NCBI GenBank assembly: GCA_024275485.1
Contig: JAJRZA010000012.1
Span: forward strand, 1 to 61,708
DNA from: Candidatus Krumholzibacteriota bacterium
GTDB lineage: Bacteria > Krumholzibacteriota > Krumholzibacteriia > LZORAL124-64-63
Length of the DNA: 61,708 bases
Direction: 5' to 3'
How positions within the stretch are numbered: position 1 is the first letter of the stretch; the number at the start of each line of letters is the position of its first letter. The notes under the pieces are model-generated. The model was not told where the DNA came from. It did not search any database and saw only the letters and a list, made by a program, of their open reading frames with translations. Positions 33,375 to 43,659 of the stretch are shown in pieces. Both the position numbers and the translations under genes were made by a program.

Positions 33375-34336
33375 GACAACAGAACTCCATTCCTGAGGTA
33401 GAAACCCCCCACGTAGATGCTGCATGTGATGACGAAGATAGTGTGGAAAACCACTGCCCAACGTCGGGTGAAATCCACATCTCGCCCCAGCAACACCCTC
33501 AGTACAAATCCAGCCACCCCAAAGAATGTTCCGGTCAGCAGCGAACCCCACAGGAGATACCCAAAATAATAATATTCCTTCTGCAGCATGCAGAAGGGAC
33601 ATTTGTGGGTGGGCAATTCGTAAACATAGGTACCGAAGAAATAGACCACTGCGTAATAGCCAAAATACAGGAAGACGGCGCTGGTCAACAAATGCAGCAG
33701 GTTGTAGCGCATCAAGCCAAGGACCACCACCAAAACGTACAACAGGTAGAAAACAGCCAACAACGTGTTCGTATCCAACCCCAAAGGAAGAGGGTTTCCT
33801 TCACCAACCGCGCCATAAATCCCGGAACAGCACTGCACCGGCGTCAGGGTGCTTATGTTGAGCAAAAACAACCAGTCCAGGACCGATTCAACAGCCACCG
33901 CCAAAAAAACCAGCAGAAAAAATTGGAGTTTGGCCCGCAAATGGGGGTGGTTTTCAGCGCGCAGGTCTTCACGGTTGGCCAGGAGCCAAATGCCCGCCAT
34001 ATAGAGCACCACAACCTTCAACAAGAGCAACGATGATCCAAAACTGTTGGACGCAATAACTCCCGCGCCGCACATGGCCCCCGGGATGATGGAGGCCAAC
34101 TGGTCGATGGTATGGCTGAAAAACGGTAAAAGAAGAATCTTGAAAATCAAAGTACCAAGAATTACCAACACAACCAGATAGGCGCGCTTTTCCAGGGCAT
34201 ATTGGGCGGGAGTCGTGGCCGAAAAATCCCAACCCCTGAGAACCGTCAGCGAATTGACCAGGGCCACCGTGAGCAGAACCAGCAGCACTGTTTCCAGGAA
34301 CAGAAAAACCACCACTTCGTTGGCCAGCAGGATCAT
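33371..34336 (-). CDS. Polytopic membrane protein with CPFC and CC motifs
   Basis: The 321-residue protein has about eight hydrophobic helices. Cysteines occur in likely loops: 'GAMCGAGVIASN', 'TPVQCCSGIYGA' and 'THKCPFCMLQKEYYY'. The last resembles a thioredoxin-like CxxC that could take part in disulfide chemistry or bind copper. Both ends overlap neighbours by 4 bp (ATGA), so expression is coupled to the ABC ATPase before it and the NosL-like gene after it. The family is not named by me; role inferred from the operon only. Confidence 0.7.
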   Translation of the reverse strand: MILLANEVVVFLFLETVLLVLLTVALVNSLTVLRGWDFSATTPAQYALEKRAYLVVLVILGTLIFKILLLPFFSHTIDQLASIIPGAMCGAGVIASNSFGSSLLLLKVVVLYMAGIWLLANREDLRAENHPHLRAKLQFFLLVFLAVAVESVLDWLFLLNISTLTPVQCCSGIYGAVGEGNPLPLGLDTNTLLAVFYLLYVLVVVLGLMRYNLLHLLTSAVFLYFGYYAVVYFFGTYVYELPTHKCPFCMLQKEYYYFGYLLWGSLLTGTFFGVAGFVLRVLLGRDVDFTRRWAVVFHTIFVITCSIYVGGFYLRNGVLLS

Positions 34337-35007
34337 GGATCGACGACCCTTCCCGCCTCAATGGACAAAACCCTATCCACCAACCCCAGGTCCTCAAACA
34401 TGGGGTCGTGGGTGGCGATGAGAATGGTTTTTCCAAGGGATTTAAGTTCGCCCAGAATGGAGATGAAGACCTCGGCATTGGCCCGATCCAAATTGGCCGT
34501 CGGCTCGTCGCAGAGAATTATTTTGGGGTCGTTGACCAGGGCCCTGGCGATGGCCGCGCGCTGCTTTTCGCCACCACTGAGATCGCGCACGCTCCGGGTC
34601 GCCTTGTGCTGGATGTTGGCAACCTTCATGGCCCGGTCAACCTCGCCGTCGATTTCCTTTTGGGACATTCCGGTTGGAATCAGCGGCAGGGCGACATTCT
34701 CCGCCACGTTGAACTCCTCGAACAAATTCAAGGCCTGAAAAATGAAACCGATGGTTTTGGCTCGGAACGCGGAAGCGTGCAGATCGGGCAATTTGGCGAT
34801 GCGCCGACCATCAACCTCTATCTCGCCGCTGGTTGGTTTCTGCAACGCGCCGATGATGGAAAGCAGGGTGCTTTTGCCGCTGCCGCTGACCCCCTTGAGA
34901 ACCACCAGCTCGCCGGCCTTCACTTCAAACCCGATGTCGAACAGCGACTGGAACTGCGCCGGCCCACCTGGACCGTGAATCTTATTAACTCCTTGCAGAA
35001 CAATCAC
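34333..35007 (-). CDS. ABC transporter ATP-binding protein (LolD/MacB type)
   Basis: The 224-residue ATPase has all ABC motifs: Walker A 'GVSGSGKST', Q-loop 'FIFQALNLFEEF', signature 'LSGGEKQR', Walker B 'IILCDEPTANLD' and the switch 'ATHD'. It belongs to the LolD/MacB group, which works with FtsX-type permeases such as the next gene. Start GTG at 35007 overlaps the permease stop (GTGA), so a longer start at 35046 is unlikely. It is part of the NosL operon. Confidence 0.92.
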   Translation of the reverse strand: MIVLQGVNKIHGPGGPAQFQSLFDIGFEVKAGELVVLKGVSGSGKSTLLSIIGALQKPTSGEIEVDGRRIAKLPDLHASAFRAKTIGFIFQALNLFEEFNVAENVALPLIPTGMSQKEIDGEVDRAMKVANIQHKATRSVRDLSGGEKQRAAIARALVNDPKIILCDEPTANLDRANAEVFISILGELKSLGKTILIATHDPMFEDLGLVDRVLSIEAGRVVDP

Positions 35008-36182
35008 TTCATGGCCTCCACCGGTTCGATGATGGCCACGCGCCACACCGGGATGAGCACCGAGGCCACAAACGGCACCATGAAAAACAGGAACAACAGA
35101 CTGGTCAAACCGAAGTCAATGCCTCGGCTCAAGGCAAAGTTCACCGGCAGATTTCCGTATCCCAGAAAAACCGCAATCAAGCCTGGTGCCCCCAGGAAAA
35201 AAACGTAGAAATAACTCAGCATCAGCCCCACCACAAAGGCGGTCAAGGCCACCACCACGTTCTCCCACACCTTCAGGGAGATCACGTCGCCAATACCCCA
35301 GCCCACAGCCCGCATAATACCGATTTGCCGCCTATCGGGCCCGGTGATCATGGAATGACGCTGGTAAAGAATGAGCACGAAAGTAATCAAAACAGTCAAA
35401 TACAGGATCAGAAAAACACCGCCCTTGTAGTTGAAAAGATTGTCGAAGGCGGCTGCGATTTCCTTCTTCTGGATCACACGGATATCGAAATGCTGCTGGA
35501 TGAGTTTGACCATCACACTATCGCCTTCAAGCTCGTTGGGAACTTGAAGAACAATATCCGTGGCTTCGTCGGGAGCAACGCCGAGAACTTTTCGGGCGAG
35601 GTCGATATCCATGACGATCATGTCGTTGGTGAACAAATCGCTGTCCGCGGGAAACGTATCAAAAACCGTGACCTCGATGCGCTCCTGGCCCGGAGTGATG
35701 AAATGGTATTGGTTGCCGTAATGATGGTTGTGAAAAAAATCCTGCACACCGTGACCAACGATCATGTTGGCTCCGGCCAGAAAGCTCTTCAGATCGATGC
35801 CGTCCATCAACTCCTGAAGGTTGGCCGACGAGGGGGCGTCAAATGGATCAACTCCCACCACCGTAAAATACTGTCCATTGGGCTCGTGAAAATATCGACC
35901 AAAAACCCTGGGCACAGCCGCGCCCACTCCGGCGATGGTGCTGATATCCAAGGCCCAGTCCACCGGCAAATCCACCGTCTTGCCGCCACGCACCTTCTGA
36001 ACGATAAGATCAGCCTGCAGATCCAGTGTATGACTCACATCCCTTTGTATGGCCGAGGCCAGGAACATCACCGAGCAAAGCAAGGTGACGATGGCCACCG
36101 CCATGAGCATCACTGCCGCATGCCGCGCACGATGGCGATGCAGGGAAAGGAACAGAAAATTCCAGAACGCACTACTGAGCAT
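35004..36182 (-). CDS. FtsX/MacB-type ABC permease
   Basis: The 392-residue protein shows the FtsX arrangement: helix 1 near residue 30 (AVMLMAVAIVTLLCSVMFLA), a periplasmic domain of about 200 residues, then three helices ending in 'FVASVLIPVWRVAIIEPVEAMK', a typical 'EALR-like' tail. The pair with the ATPase could extract or remodel a lipoprotein or metal carrier. The periplasmic domain is rich in His (VGHGVQDFFHNHHYGNQYHF), consistent with metal contact. The start overlaps the previous gene by 11 bp. Confidence 0.88.
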   Translation of the reverse strand: MLSSAFWNFLFLSLHRHRARHAAVMLMAVAIVTLLCSVMFLASAIQRDVSHTLDLQADLIVQKVRGGKTVDLPVDWALDISTIAGVGAAVPRVFGRYFHEPNGQYFTVVGVDPFDAPSSANLQELMDGIDLKSFLAGANMIVGHGVQDFFHNHHYGNQYHFITPGQERIEVTVFDTFPADSDLFTNDMIVMDIDLARKVLGVAPDEATDIVLQVPNELEGDSVMVKLIQQHFDIRVIQKKEIAAAFDNLFNYKGGVFLILYLTVLITFVLILYQRHSMITGPDRRQIGIMRAVGWGIGDVISLKVWENVVVALTAFVVGLMLSYFYVFFLGAPGLIAVFLGYGNLPVNFALSRGIDFGLTSLLFLFFMVPFVASVLIPVWRVAIIEPVEAMK

Positions 36183-36426
36183 AGACAAAGTCCATGGTGC
36201 TGAGAGGCCGCATGCCGGGAAACAGATCGCCTGATTCAAGGTACAGCATGCGCCAGCGGGGTTCGAAATAGGGAACAGCCAGGGAATTGGCAGGCAATCC
36301 TGCCAGGGCAACCGCCTGATCGCTGGCCTCCGAATGCGCGTTTATAGCTCCGTCCACCAGGACCAGGGCCAGGCCTGCTCCAAGAAGCAACAACACCGCC
36401 AGATAGGATTTTGTGAGTCCGGTCAT
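36172..36426 (-). CDS. Small single-helix envelope protein of the NosL/ABC operon
   Basis: The 84-residue product has an N-terminal hydrophobic helix (YLAVLLLLGAGLALVLVDG) and a short periplasmic tail without cysteines. It starts 6 bp after the tandem NosL gene stop and overlaps the permease start by 11 bp, so it is embedded in the operon and probably a transporter partner. I do not recognise a family. Confidence 0.65.
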   Translation of the reverse strand: MTGLTKSYLAVLLLLGAGLALVLVDGAINAHSEASDQAVALAGLPANSLAVPYFEPRWRMLYLESGDLFPGMRPLSTMDFVYAQ

Positions 36427-36432
36427 GGCAAC

Positions 36433-37530
36433 TTATTGATCCAATCCGTGAACCAGGCCCTTGGTGATCTGATCAAACCCCACAATGGAATCGCCCGAGT
36501 GATCCTGGCTGAAGGTTTCGGCTTCATCTTCGGTGCGGAAAGGAATCAGCTCATTGCCCATGGGACCAAAAACATTGGAGCCGACCACATACCAGGCCTT
36601 TCGGGCATCGATGGCCTTCAGTTTGTAATAATCGGAGACCCGGAGATCGGCAATCTGCCTGGCTTCCAGTGCTGCATGATAGCGGTTCGGTTCTAAGTAG
36701 AACTTCATCATGTCTTTGACGCCGTCAAAGTATAATTGTGTACCGTCGGTGGTGACGATTTCAGCGGTACAATCTGGATAAAGAGCCGCATACATCCCGC
36801 AAACCAGACATTTGGCTTTTTCGGGAACCTGGATTTTTGCGGTGCCTACACTGTCTGCATCCTGGCGGCCCACCAGATATATGGCCACGGCCTGATACTG
36901 CTCGTCCTTGAGCTTGCCGCAGGTTTGATTCGATACGAGATGGGTTTTGGCTGCGGCTATGGATGAAAAATCCGGCAAGTCGGCATCTCCACACATGGTT
37001 TCAAAAATTTTGCGTCCTTTTTGGGCCGCCGATTGACGCTTCTTGGCGATCATCTGGTTCTCTTGGGCCAAGGCCTTGCGAGCCATGGCCAGGACTGCTT
37101 CAAACGACATGATTTCCCCGCCATGGTCGTCGGCAAACGCCTCCGCATCCGCCCGATCGGCGAAGGCGTATTTGCTGGTCATGGTCATGGTGCCCTTGAC
37201 ATCGCTGCCGACCACGTAATGGGCCCTGGCTGCCGGAATGAATTTCAACGAGGTGAAATCCACCACCTGGGTTTTTTCCATCCCACTGTTGGATTCGGGA
37301 TTGACCTCGCAGAAGCAGTGCAGTGAGCAGTACTGATCATCGCCCAGGGCATGAGAAGTTTTATAGAATTTGACCAGGTTCATGCCACAGTTGGGACAGT
37401 AGAGCTTTCCGGGGCCCGACTGCAGAATTTGCGCCTTGTCCGCCGGCACGGTTTGGGACATTTGGGCAAAAATTGCCGAAGCGGACAGCAACATGATCAA
37501 CAGGATACCGGGGGAAGTGAAGATCTTCAT
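36433..37530 (-). CDS. Tandem NosL-domain protein with a central haemless cytochrome-c-like segment
   Basis: The 365-residue protein has a signal peptide (LLIMLLSASAIFA) and two NosL-like domains. The first (about 25-145) contains 'LYCPNCGMNLVKFYKTSHAL', a further Cys pair and 'ARAHYVVGSDVKGTMT'. The second (about 220-360) has 'AKCLVCGMYAALYPDCTAEI', 'LYFDGVKDMMKFY' and 'ARKAWYVVGSNVFGPMG'. Between them, about residues 165-215 look like a cytochrome-c helix bundle (KGRKIFETMC ... LKDEQYQAVAIYLVG) that lacks CxxCH. Two Cu(I) sites per chain are likely if NosL chemistry holds. It leads the operon. Confidence 0.82.
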   Translation of the reverse strand: MKIFTSPGILLIMLLSASAIFAQMSQTVPADKAQILQSGPGKLYCPNCGMNLVKFYKTSHALGDDQYCSLHCFCEVNPESNSGMEKTQVVDFTSLKFIPAARAHYVVGSDVKGTMTMTSKYAFADRADAEAFADDHGGEIMSFEAVLAMARKALAQENQMIAKKRQSAAQKGRKIFETMCGDADLPDFSSIAAAKTHLVSNQTCGKLKDEQYQAVAIYLVGRQDADSVGTAKIQVPEKAKCLVCGMYAALYPDCTAEIVTTDGTQLYFDGVKDMMKFYLEPNRYHAALEARQIADLRVSDYYKLKAIDARKAWYVVGSNVFGPMGNELIPFRTEDEAETFSQDHSGDSIVGFDQITKGLVHGLDQ

Positions 37531-37718
37531 TAAAAACCCCTTGTACTGGTGGGTAATTGACCTTTGTAACCTGCAACATTTGTTTGTGTTAGGGAATTTA
37601 GTGATAGAATTGGACAATAACAACCATATTTTGGTTTCCCCCAACTTTACACTCTGACCAAAAAGTGATATTTTCCCGCCCATACCACTGGGCACCCCTG
37701 TCATCCCGAAAGGCCAAT

Positions 37719-39398
<1,680 letters not shown>

Positions 39399-39405
39399 CA
39401 GCGAG

Positions 39406-40506
39406 ATGCGGCGCCACCTGGTTTTATTGCCGGGTCTCCTAGGCTGGTTGCTGGTCACTTTCGTGGCCGAGATGGCAACCATCTGGAGCAGCATCGAAAT
39501 GTTTCATGAAGGGTGGTGGGGTTCAGTTCCTCACCGCCTTGTTTATTTGGTGCCGGGGTTTGTAATGGTTTTTCTGGCGGCAATACCGGTGGGCTGGCCT
39601 CGCGCCGGCGGATGGTTCCTCGGTTCCGTTGGCATCGGCCTAGCTGTTTTTTGGGGACGGTTTTTCGACAACAACCTGGGCCTGGAAATCGCAGCGCCTA
39701 TTGTCCTGGGCGCCGTATTCTTCATTTTTGAAGGTAGGCGTCTCGAAAAAGTTGACCGTGGCGGACTTGATGGATATCAAACTCCCCCCTGGGTGCCCTC
39801 GCATTTTCTTTTTCGCCGGCCTCGACTGACCATCACCCTTGGATTGCCATTGCTGACCCTGCTGGGAGTAGTCCTGACCTGGAGTTTTATCATCTTCAAT
39901 CGTATTGATGATGGTGATTATGGTCCACGCCGCATTGCATCCGAAACCGTGGATCTGATATGGGCACCCGCTGGGCCGGGATGGGCCCATGGCTGGCTGC
40001 AAGGGGCGGAAAAAGAGGCTGATCTGGCCGCCGGAGGGCGTGGGTTTTATAATCCATCGTGGAATCAGTTGGCTTTGTACGGAATGGAGCCGGTGGGGTT
40101 GGAAAATGATGGCAAAATCCACACCGCCACCGCCGAAGATATGGAAGATTATTGCCTCTGCCGATATCTCAGCGAGGATGGACTGACTCTCCTGACGGAA
40201 CCACAAAACCTTTGGCGAATGCCCAGTATTCAGGAGGTGGCGGCTTCTTTGCCCCATCACCACGAACTTGCCGATTGTGTTTGGGATGGCACTGCCGGGC
40301 TCATGAAATGTGAGAAGCGACCGGATAAGGAAACTCCGTTGTGGGCTCCTGATCGCAGTCCGGTGTACTTGCTCACTGCCACTGAAGCGGATAGCAATCG
40401 GGTTTGGTTTGTTTCCTACAACGGCAGAGCACAGCAGACTTATAAAAGCTGGGGAAACCCTCGGCATGGATTTCGGTGTGTGAAGGATCCGTTCCAATCC
40501 AGGTGA
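39406..40506 (+). CDS. Membrane protein with Lcl/DUF1566-like C-terminal domain
   Basis: The 366-residue product has about four membrane helices in its first half (LLGWLLVTFVAEMATIW; LVYLVPGFVMVFLAAIPVGW; GSVGIGLAVFWG; LPLLTLLGVVLTWSFIIF). An external domain follows with 'EDYCLCRYLSEDG', 'QNLWRMPSIQEVAASL', 'PVYLLTATEADSNRVWFVSYNG' and a terminal 'HGFRCVKD', the pattern of DUF1566/Lcl C-terminal domains (a C-type-lectin-like fold). It starts 8 bp after ettA. The function is unknown; ligand recognition at the surface is plausible. Confidence 0.75.
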   Translation: MRRHLVLLPGLLGWLLVTFVAEMATIWSSIEMFHEGWWGSVPHRLVYLVPGFVMVFLAAIPVGWPRAGGWFLGSVGIGLAVFWGRFFDNNLGLEIAAPIVLGAVFFIFEGRRLEKVDRGGLDGYQTPPWVPSHFLFRRPRLTITLGLPLLTLLGVVLTWSFIIFNRIDDGDYGPRRIASETVDLIWAPAGPGWAHGWLQGAEKEADLAAGGRGFYNPSWNQLALYGMEPVGLENDGKIHTATAEDMEDYCLCRYLSEDGLTLLTEPQNLWRMPSIQEVAASLPHHHELADCVWDGTAGLMKCEKRPDKETPLWAPDRSPVYLLTATEADSNRVWFVSYNGRAQQTYKSWGNPRHGFRCVKDPFQSR

Positions 40507-40536
40507 TATCAAACTGTTGCATGGCAGCAAAAAAAA

Positions 40537-40568
40537 CCGCGGCCACATCAAAAAAGATGCAGCCGCGG
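40537..40568 (-). terminator. Terminator of the second tagged secreted protein
   Basis: CCGCGGC/GCCGCGG arms with an internal CATC/GATG pairing form a hairpin. Read on the minus strand it is followed by eight T residues, a textbook intrinsic terminator 37 bp after the stop of the 40605-41531 gene. Confidence 0.9.
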
Positions 40569-40604
40569 AACTCTCACCAGAGAGTATTTTCGCTTGTCCG
40601 GAAT

Positions 40605-41531
40605 TTACCGGTACATGCTCTTCAGGCTATCGAAGGTGGTGATTTCAGTGGAAACCACACAGTCCACGGTGACATACCAGATGCCCTCATAACCAGAGGA
40701 GCTGTAACCGTCGAGGATCAGGTAGTAGGTGCCGGGGTTGGCGCCGGCATCAAAGACCAAGGTCTCGGTGCCGGAGACGGTAGCATCGGCGCCGGCAACA
40801 CAGCTGCCTACGGGATCGCCACAGTCGGTTACCAAGTAGATGGCGTTGTCGAAGGTAGTCACGCCGGTGACGGTAAGCTGCTGGTTGGCAACCAGGTCAA
40901 CCATGTAAACCAGGTCCAGGCCATTGGCGCTGTAACCAGTGCAACCACCGGAGCCGGGGTTGTAATCGTTGGTTGCGCCGCAATTGTCCGCCGTGAAGGT
41001 TTGGCAGATGGGAAGGGGCAGGGCACCGTCGCAAGTGTTGTTGACAGGAGTTTCACAGGGAGGAGCGGCTTCGGTCATGGTCAGCAGGTATGTGCCGGTG
41101 CCACTGCTGCTGTAGTGAATGATCTGGACGTAAACGATTTCGCCGGCGCCAACAACAAAATCTTCGATCTTGCTGTAGAAACCAGTGCCGCCATCGTCAT
41201 TGAAGGCCAGCTGAGTGGTGCAATCGGCGGCGAAGATGTACATCTTGGTATCGCCGGCATCGCCCGGGTGGGTCTCAAAAGTATAGGTGCCACCGGCAGG
41301 GCTGGACACTTCGAACCAGTCCTGGTCGCCCGCAGGGTCGATGGCAGCGGAGTAGGTATCGCCTGCAGCGATAATATTGGCGGAACCACAGTCGTCATTG
41401 GGCTCGACTTCATCCATGTCAGCAAGGAAATCGACAGGAAGAACAGGTTTCTCAAGAGCAGGTTTTTCCGATGCATAAACAACACCGGTCATCAGCATGA
41501 CGGCCATCAAAGCAACAACAAACTTCTTCAT
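40605..41531 (-). CDS. Secreted PPC-like protein with C-terminal TFDxxKSxYR tag (second copy)
   Basis: The 308-residue protein has a signal peptide (KFVVALMAVMLMTGVVYA) and two PPC-like beta-sandwich units: 'ANIIAAGDTYSAAIDPAGDQDWFEVSSPAGGTYTFET' (about 40-130) and 'NGLDLVYMVDLVANQQLTV ... GTYYLILDGYSSSGYEG' (about 165-290). It ends 'STEITTFDSLKSMYR', nearly the same as the other tagged protein (9 of 15 identical, the rest similar). GGAGGGG precedes the ATG at 41531. No enzymatic motif is seen. Confidence 0.8.
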   Translation of the reverse strand: MKKFVVALMAVMLMTGVVYASEKPALEKPVLPVDFLADMDEVEPNDDCGSANIIAAGDTYSAAIDPAGDQDWFEVSSPAGGTYTFETHPGDAGDTKMYIFAADCTTQLAFNDDGGTGFYSKIEDFVVGAGEIVYVQIIHYSSSGTGTYLLTMTEAAPPCETPVNNTCDGALPLPICQTFTADNCGATNDYNPGSGGCTGYSANGLDLVYMVDLVANQQLTVTGVTTFDNAIYLVTDCGDPVGSCVAGADATVSGTETLVFDAGANPGTYYLILDGYSSSGYEGIWYVTVDCVVSTEITTFDSLKSMYR

Positions 41532-41862
41532 TGGTTCCCCTCCAAGGGATTCATGAAACATGGAATTGAGAACGGGGCCATCCCGTTCGCGAATTTGAGA
41601 AAGGATTTTCAGCGGTGGTAGATGTGGGAACTTTGCGCCCTGCAAAGAAACCAATCTCGCAGGACAAAACAAATTCAAGAAAGATGAGTAGAATTTTTTT
41701 TATCACACCCAGTGTCCCACGCCGACAATCATGCCGACACCACACTTGGAAAATCCAACTCCCAGTCAATTACTCTATCATAACTTCGTCTCTCAATGCA
41801 AGAATAAATGTCAAAAACAGCCTTTTTATTTAAATTTCAACTAACAATTCAAGTTTTTATCA

Positions 41863-43659
41863 TTATCTCAAAATCGGTCTCAATTTCTCCAATATCGCTC
41901 CATCATCAATCAAGCCAATAGGATAAATTCCCACCCGCTGGTCGTAATATGGTGTTTTTTTGTAAAACCAGGAACGGATGGCCCAGGGATCGGTGGCGAA
42001 GTCCTGATCGTTCTGTTTCATTTCTTCCAATTCATCCAGCAAACCGGGATCTTCGCCAACCATTTCCCGAATCATGTTTTCGATGACATAAGACTCCACA
42101 TACTCAACCCGTTCGAAAATCGCATCCAGATAGCCCCAGCGAACCATTGAATCCGGCCCCAGTGGCTCCAGCAAGTGAGCCACCACCCTGGCAGAACGCT
42201 GATTCATATCCACAATCGCCGATCCTGCCGGAAAAACCCGCTCCTCCACCAAGGGATCCATTTCAAAACTCAAGGGATGATGCCCTTCGTAGGGATTTTC
42301 ACGCCACGTAGCCTCCTGAAACCGCCAAGTCCGGATTTCCAGTTCCACCGGTTCGACGAGGCGTCGGAATTCCACTCCATGCCACTGCAAACGATCGATG
42401 ACCACCTTCCATTCTGGAGGAATCACATAGGCTTCCGGCAACTTGGCTGTGAGATCAGGTTCCATCTCATCGTAAAACTCAATCTCCATGGTTGCGGGCT
42501 GGTCGCTGAAGACGAACCAATCGCCTCCGGTGATGTCGCTGGTCACTTTTTCATAGGACACCCCCAAAAATTCGAAGGGACGATGATTTTCCGTGTGTTT
42601 GAAGGTGAGGGGGTAGGGATCTTGCCGGAAAGCTTTGCTGGCCGTGTAGCGGTCGGCCTGCAAAATCAATTCGCGCAAGCTGCGGGCCTCGTTGTTCAGA
42701 TATCTCATGGTTTCAAGGACCAGTCGATGAGTCGAATCGACCCGGATCCGGTAGTCTTTCAACATGTGGGTTTCGATGAGCAGCCCAGGACGGTTTTGCA
42801 GGGCGGTGTACCCCTGGCTGAATCGCGGACCGGCCACCCAGGTGGACAACCCACTTCTTGGATCATGCCACTGGCGAAAGGAAACATAGGGTGCCAATGG
42901 GAATCCGGCCCCTAGCATCTCCTCCTCCATGGTGTCTCTGTATATAATAGTCCAGTCCGTGAGCCTGGCCTCCATGTTGCCGTGGGTTTCCAGACCGTAG
43001 GTGATGGCGTATTGGTAGTCGGCCCCGTCGGTGCTGTGGATGTCGATAAAAAAATCGGGTAACCATTGTTGATACAATGCCAGCCAGGCGCGCATCTCGG
43101 GAAGGTCGGCCTTGAGGAAATCCCGGTTCAGGTTTTGATTGCGCGCGGTGACCCGCCACCCCATCTCGTCCGGACCATTCTGGTTGATGCGATTGTAGGG
43201 ACCAAATCGTTCGTGCCCATCCACATTGAAAATGGGAATAAAAAGAAGTGTTACCTTTTCCAGCAACTCGGCTGCCACCCCCGGCTGGGTGGCCAACTCC
43301 CTGAGCAAAAGCATTCCTGCGTCCTTGCCGCAACTCTCACCCGCGTGGATGCAGGCCTGGACCAGGAGCACCACATGATCCTGACGGTCCAGGTGTAGAG
43401 AAGCGTCGAACCGCCCCTGATTGTCGGCAACGATCAGGGGAAGCTGCCGACCCTGGGGACTGAGACCAAAAGATGTCAATTGCAAAATCTCGCTTGAGGC
43501 CGCCAGCTCCTGGAACCAGGTCAGGGCTTCGTCATAGCCGGGGGTCTTCTTTCCACCGGAAGATTCGTATAGGGTTTCAAACTGCGGGGCGCTTAACCCA
43601 AGAGCAGGGAAGATTAAAAAAATAAGAGTCAGTGTTGTTTTCATTGCCGATTTGTCCAT
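41863..43659 (-). CDS. M14-family zinc carboxypeptidase, secreted
   Basis: The 598-residue protein has a signal peptide (TLTLIFLIFPALGLSA) and an M14 catalytic domain: 'ACIHAGESCGK' (His-x-x-Glu zinc pair), 'PIFNVDGHERF', 'RNQNLNRDF' (substrate-binding Asn-Arg) and 'DIHSTDGADY' (third ligand His). A beta-rich C-terminal half follows, as in the large M14 peptidases of Bacteroidetes-like bacteria. It likely trims peptides outside the cell. The ATG at 43659, after AAGGG, is chosen; a second ATG five codons on is possible. Confidence 0.9.
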   Translation of the reverse strand: MDKSAMKTTLTLIFLIFPALGLSAPQFETLYESSGGKKTPGYDEALTWFQELAASSEILQLTSFGLSPQGRQLPLIVADNQGRFDASLHLDRQDHVVLLVQACIHAGESCGKDAGMLLLRELATQPGVAAELLEKVTLLFIPIFNVDGHERFGPYNRINQNGPDEMGWRVTARNQNLNRDFLKADLPEMRAWLALYQQWLPDFFIDIHSTDGADYQYAITYGLETHGNMEARLTDWTIIYRDTMEEEMLGAGFPLAPYVSFRQWHDPRSGLSTWVAGPRFSQGYTALQNRPGLLIETHMLKDYRIRVDSTHRLVLETMRYLNNEARSLRELILQADRYTASKAFRQDPYPLTFKHTENHRPFEFLGVSYEKVTSDITGGDWFVFSDQPATMEIEFYDEMEPDLTAKLPEAYVIPPEWKVVIDRLQWHGVEFRRLVEPVELEIRTWRFQEATWRENPYEGHHPLSFEMDPLVEERVFPAGSAIVDMNQRSARVVAHLLEPLGPDSMVRWGYLDAIFERVEYVESYVIENMIREMVGEDPGLLDELEEMKQNDQDFATDPWAIRSWFYKKTPYYDQRVGIYPIGLIDDGAILEKLRPILR

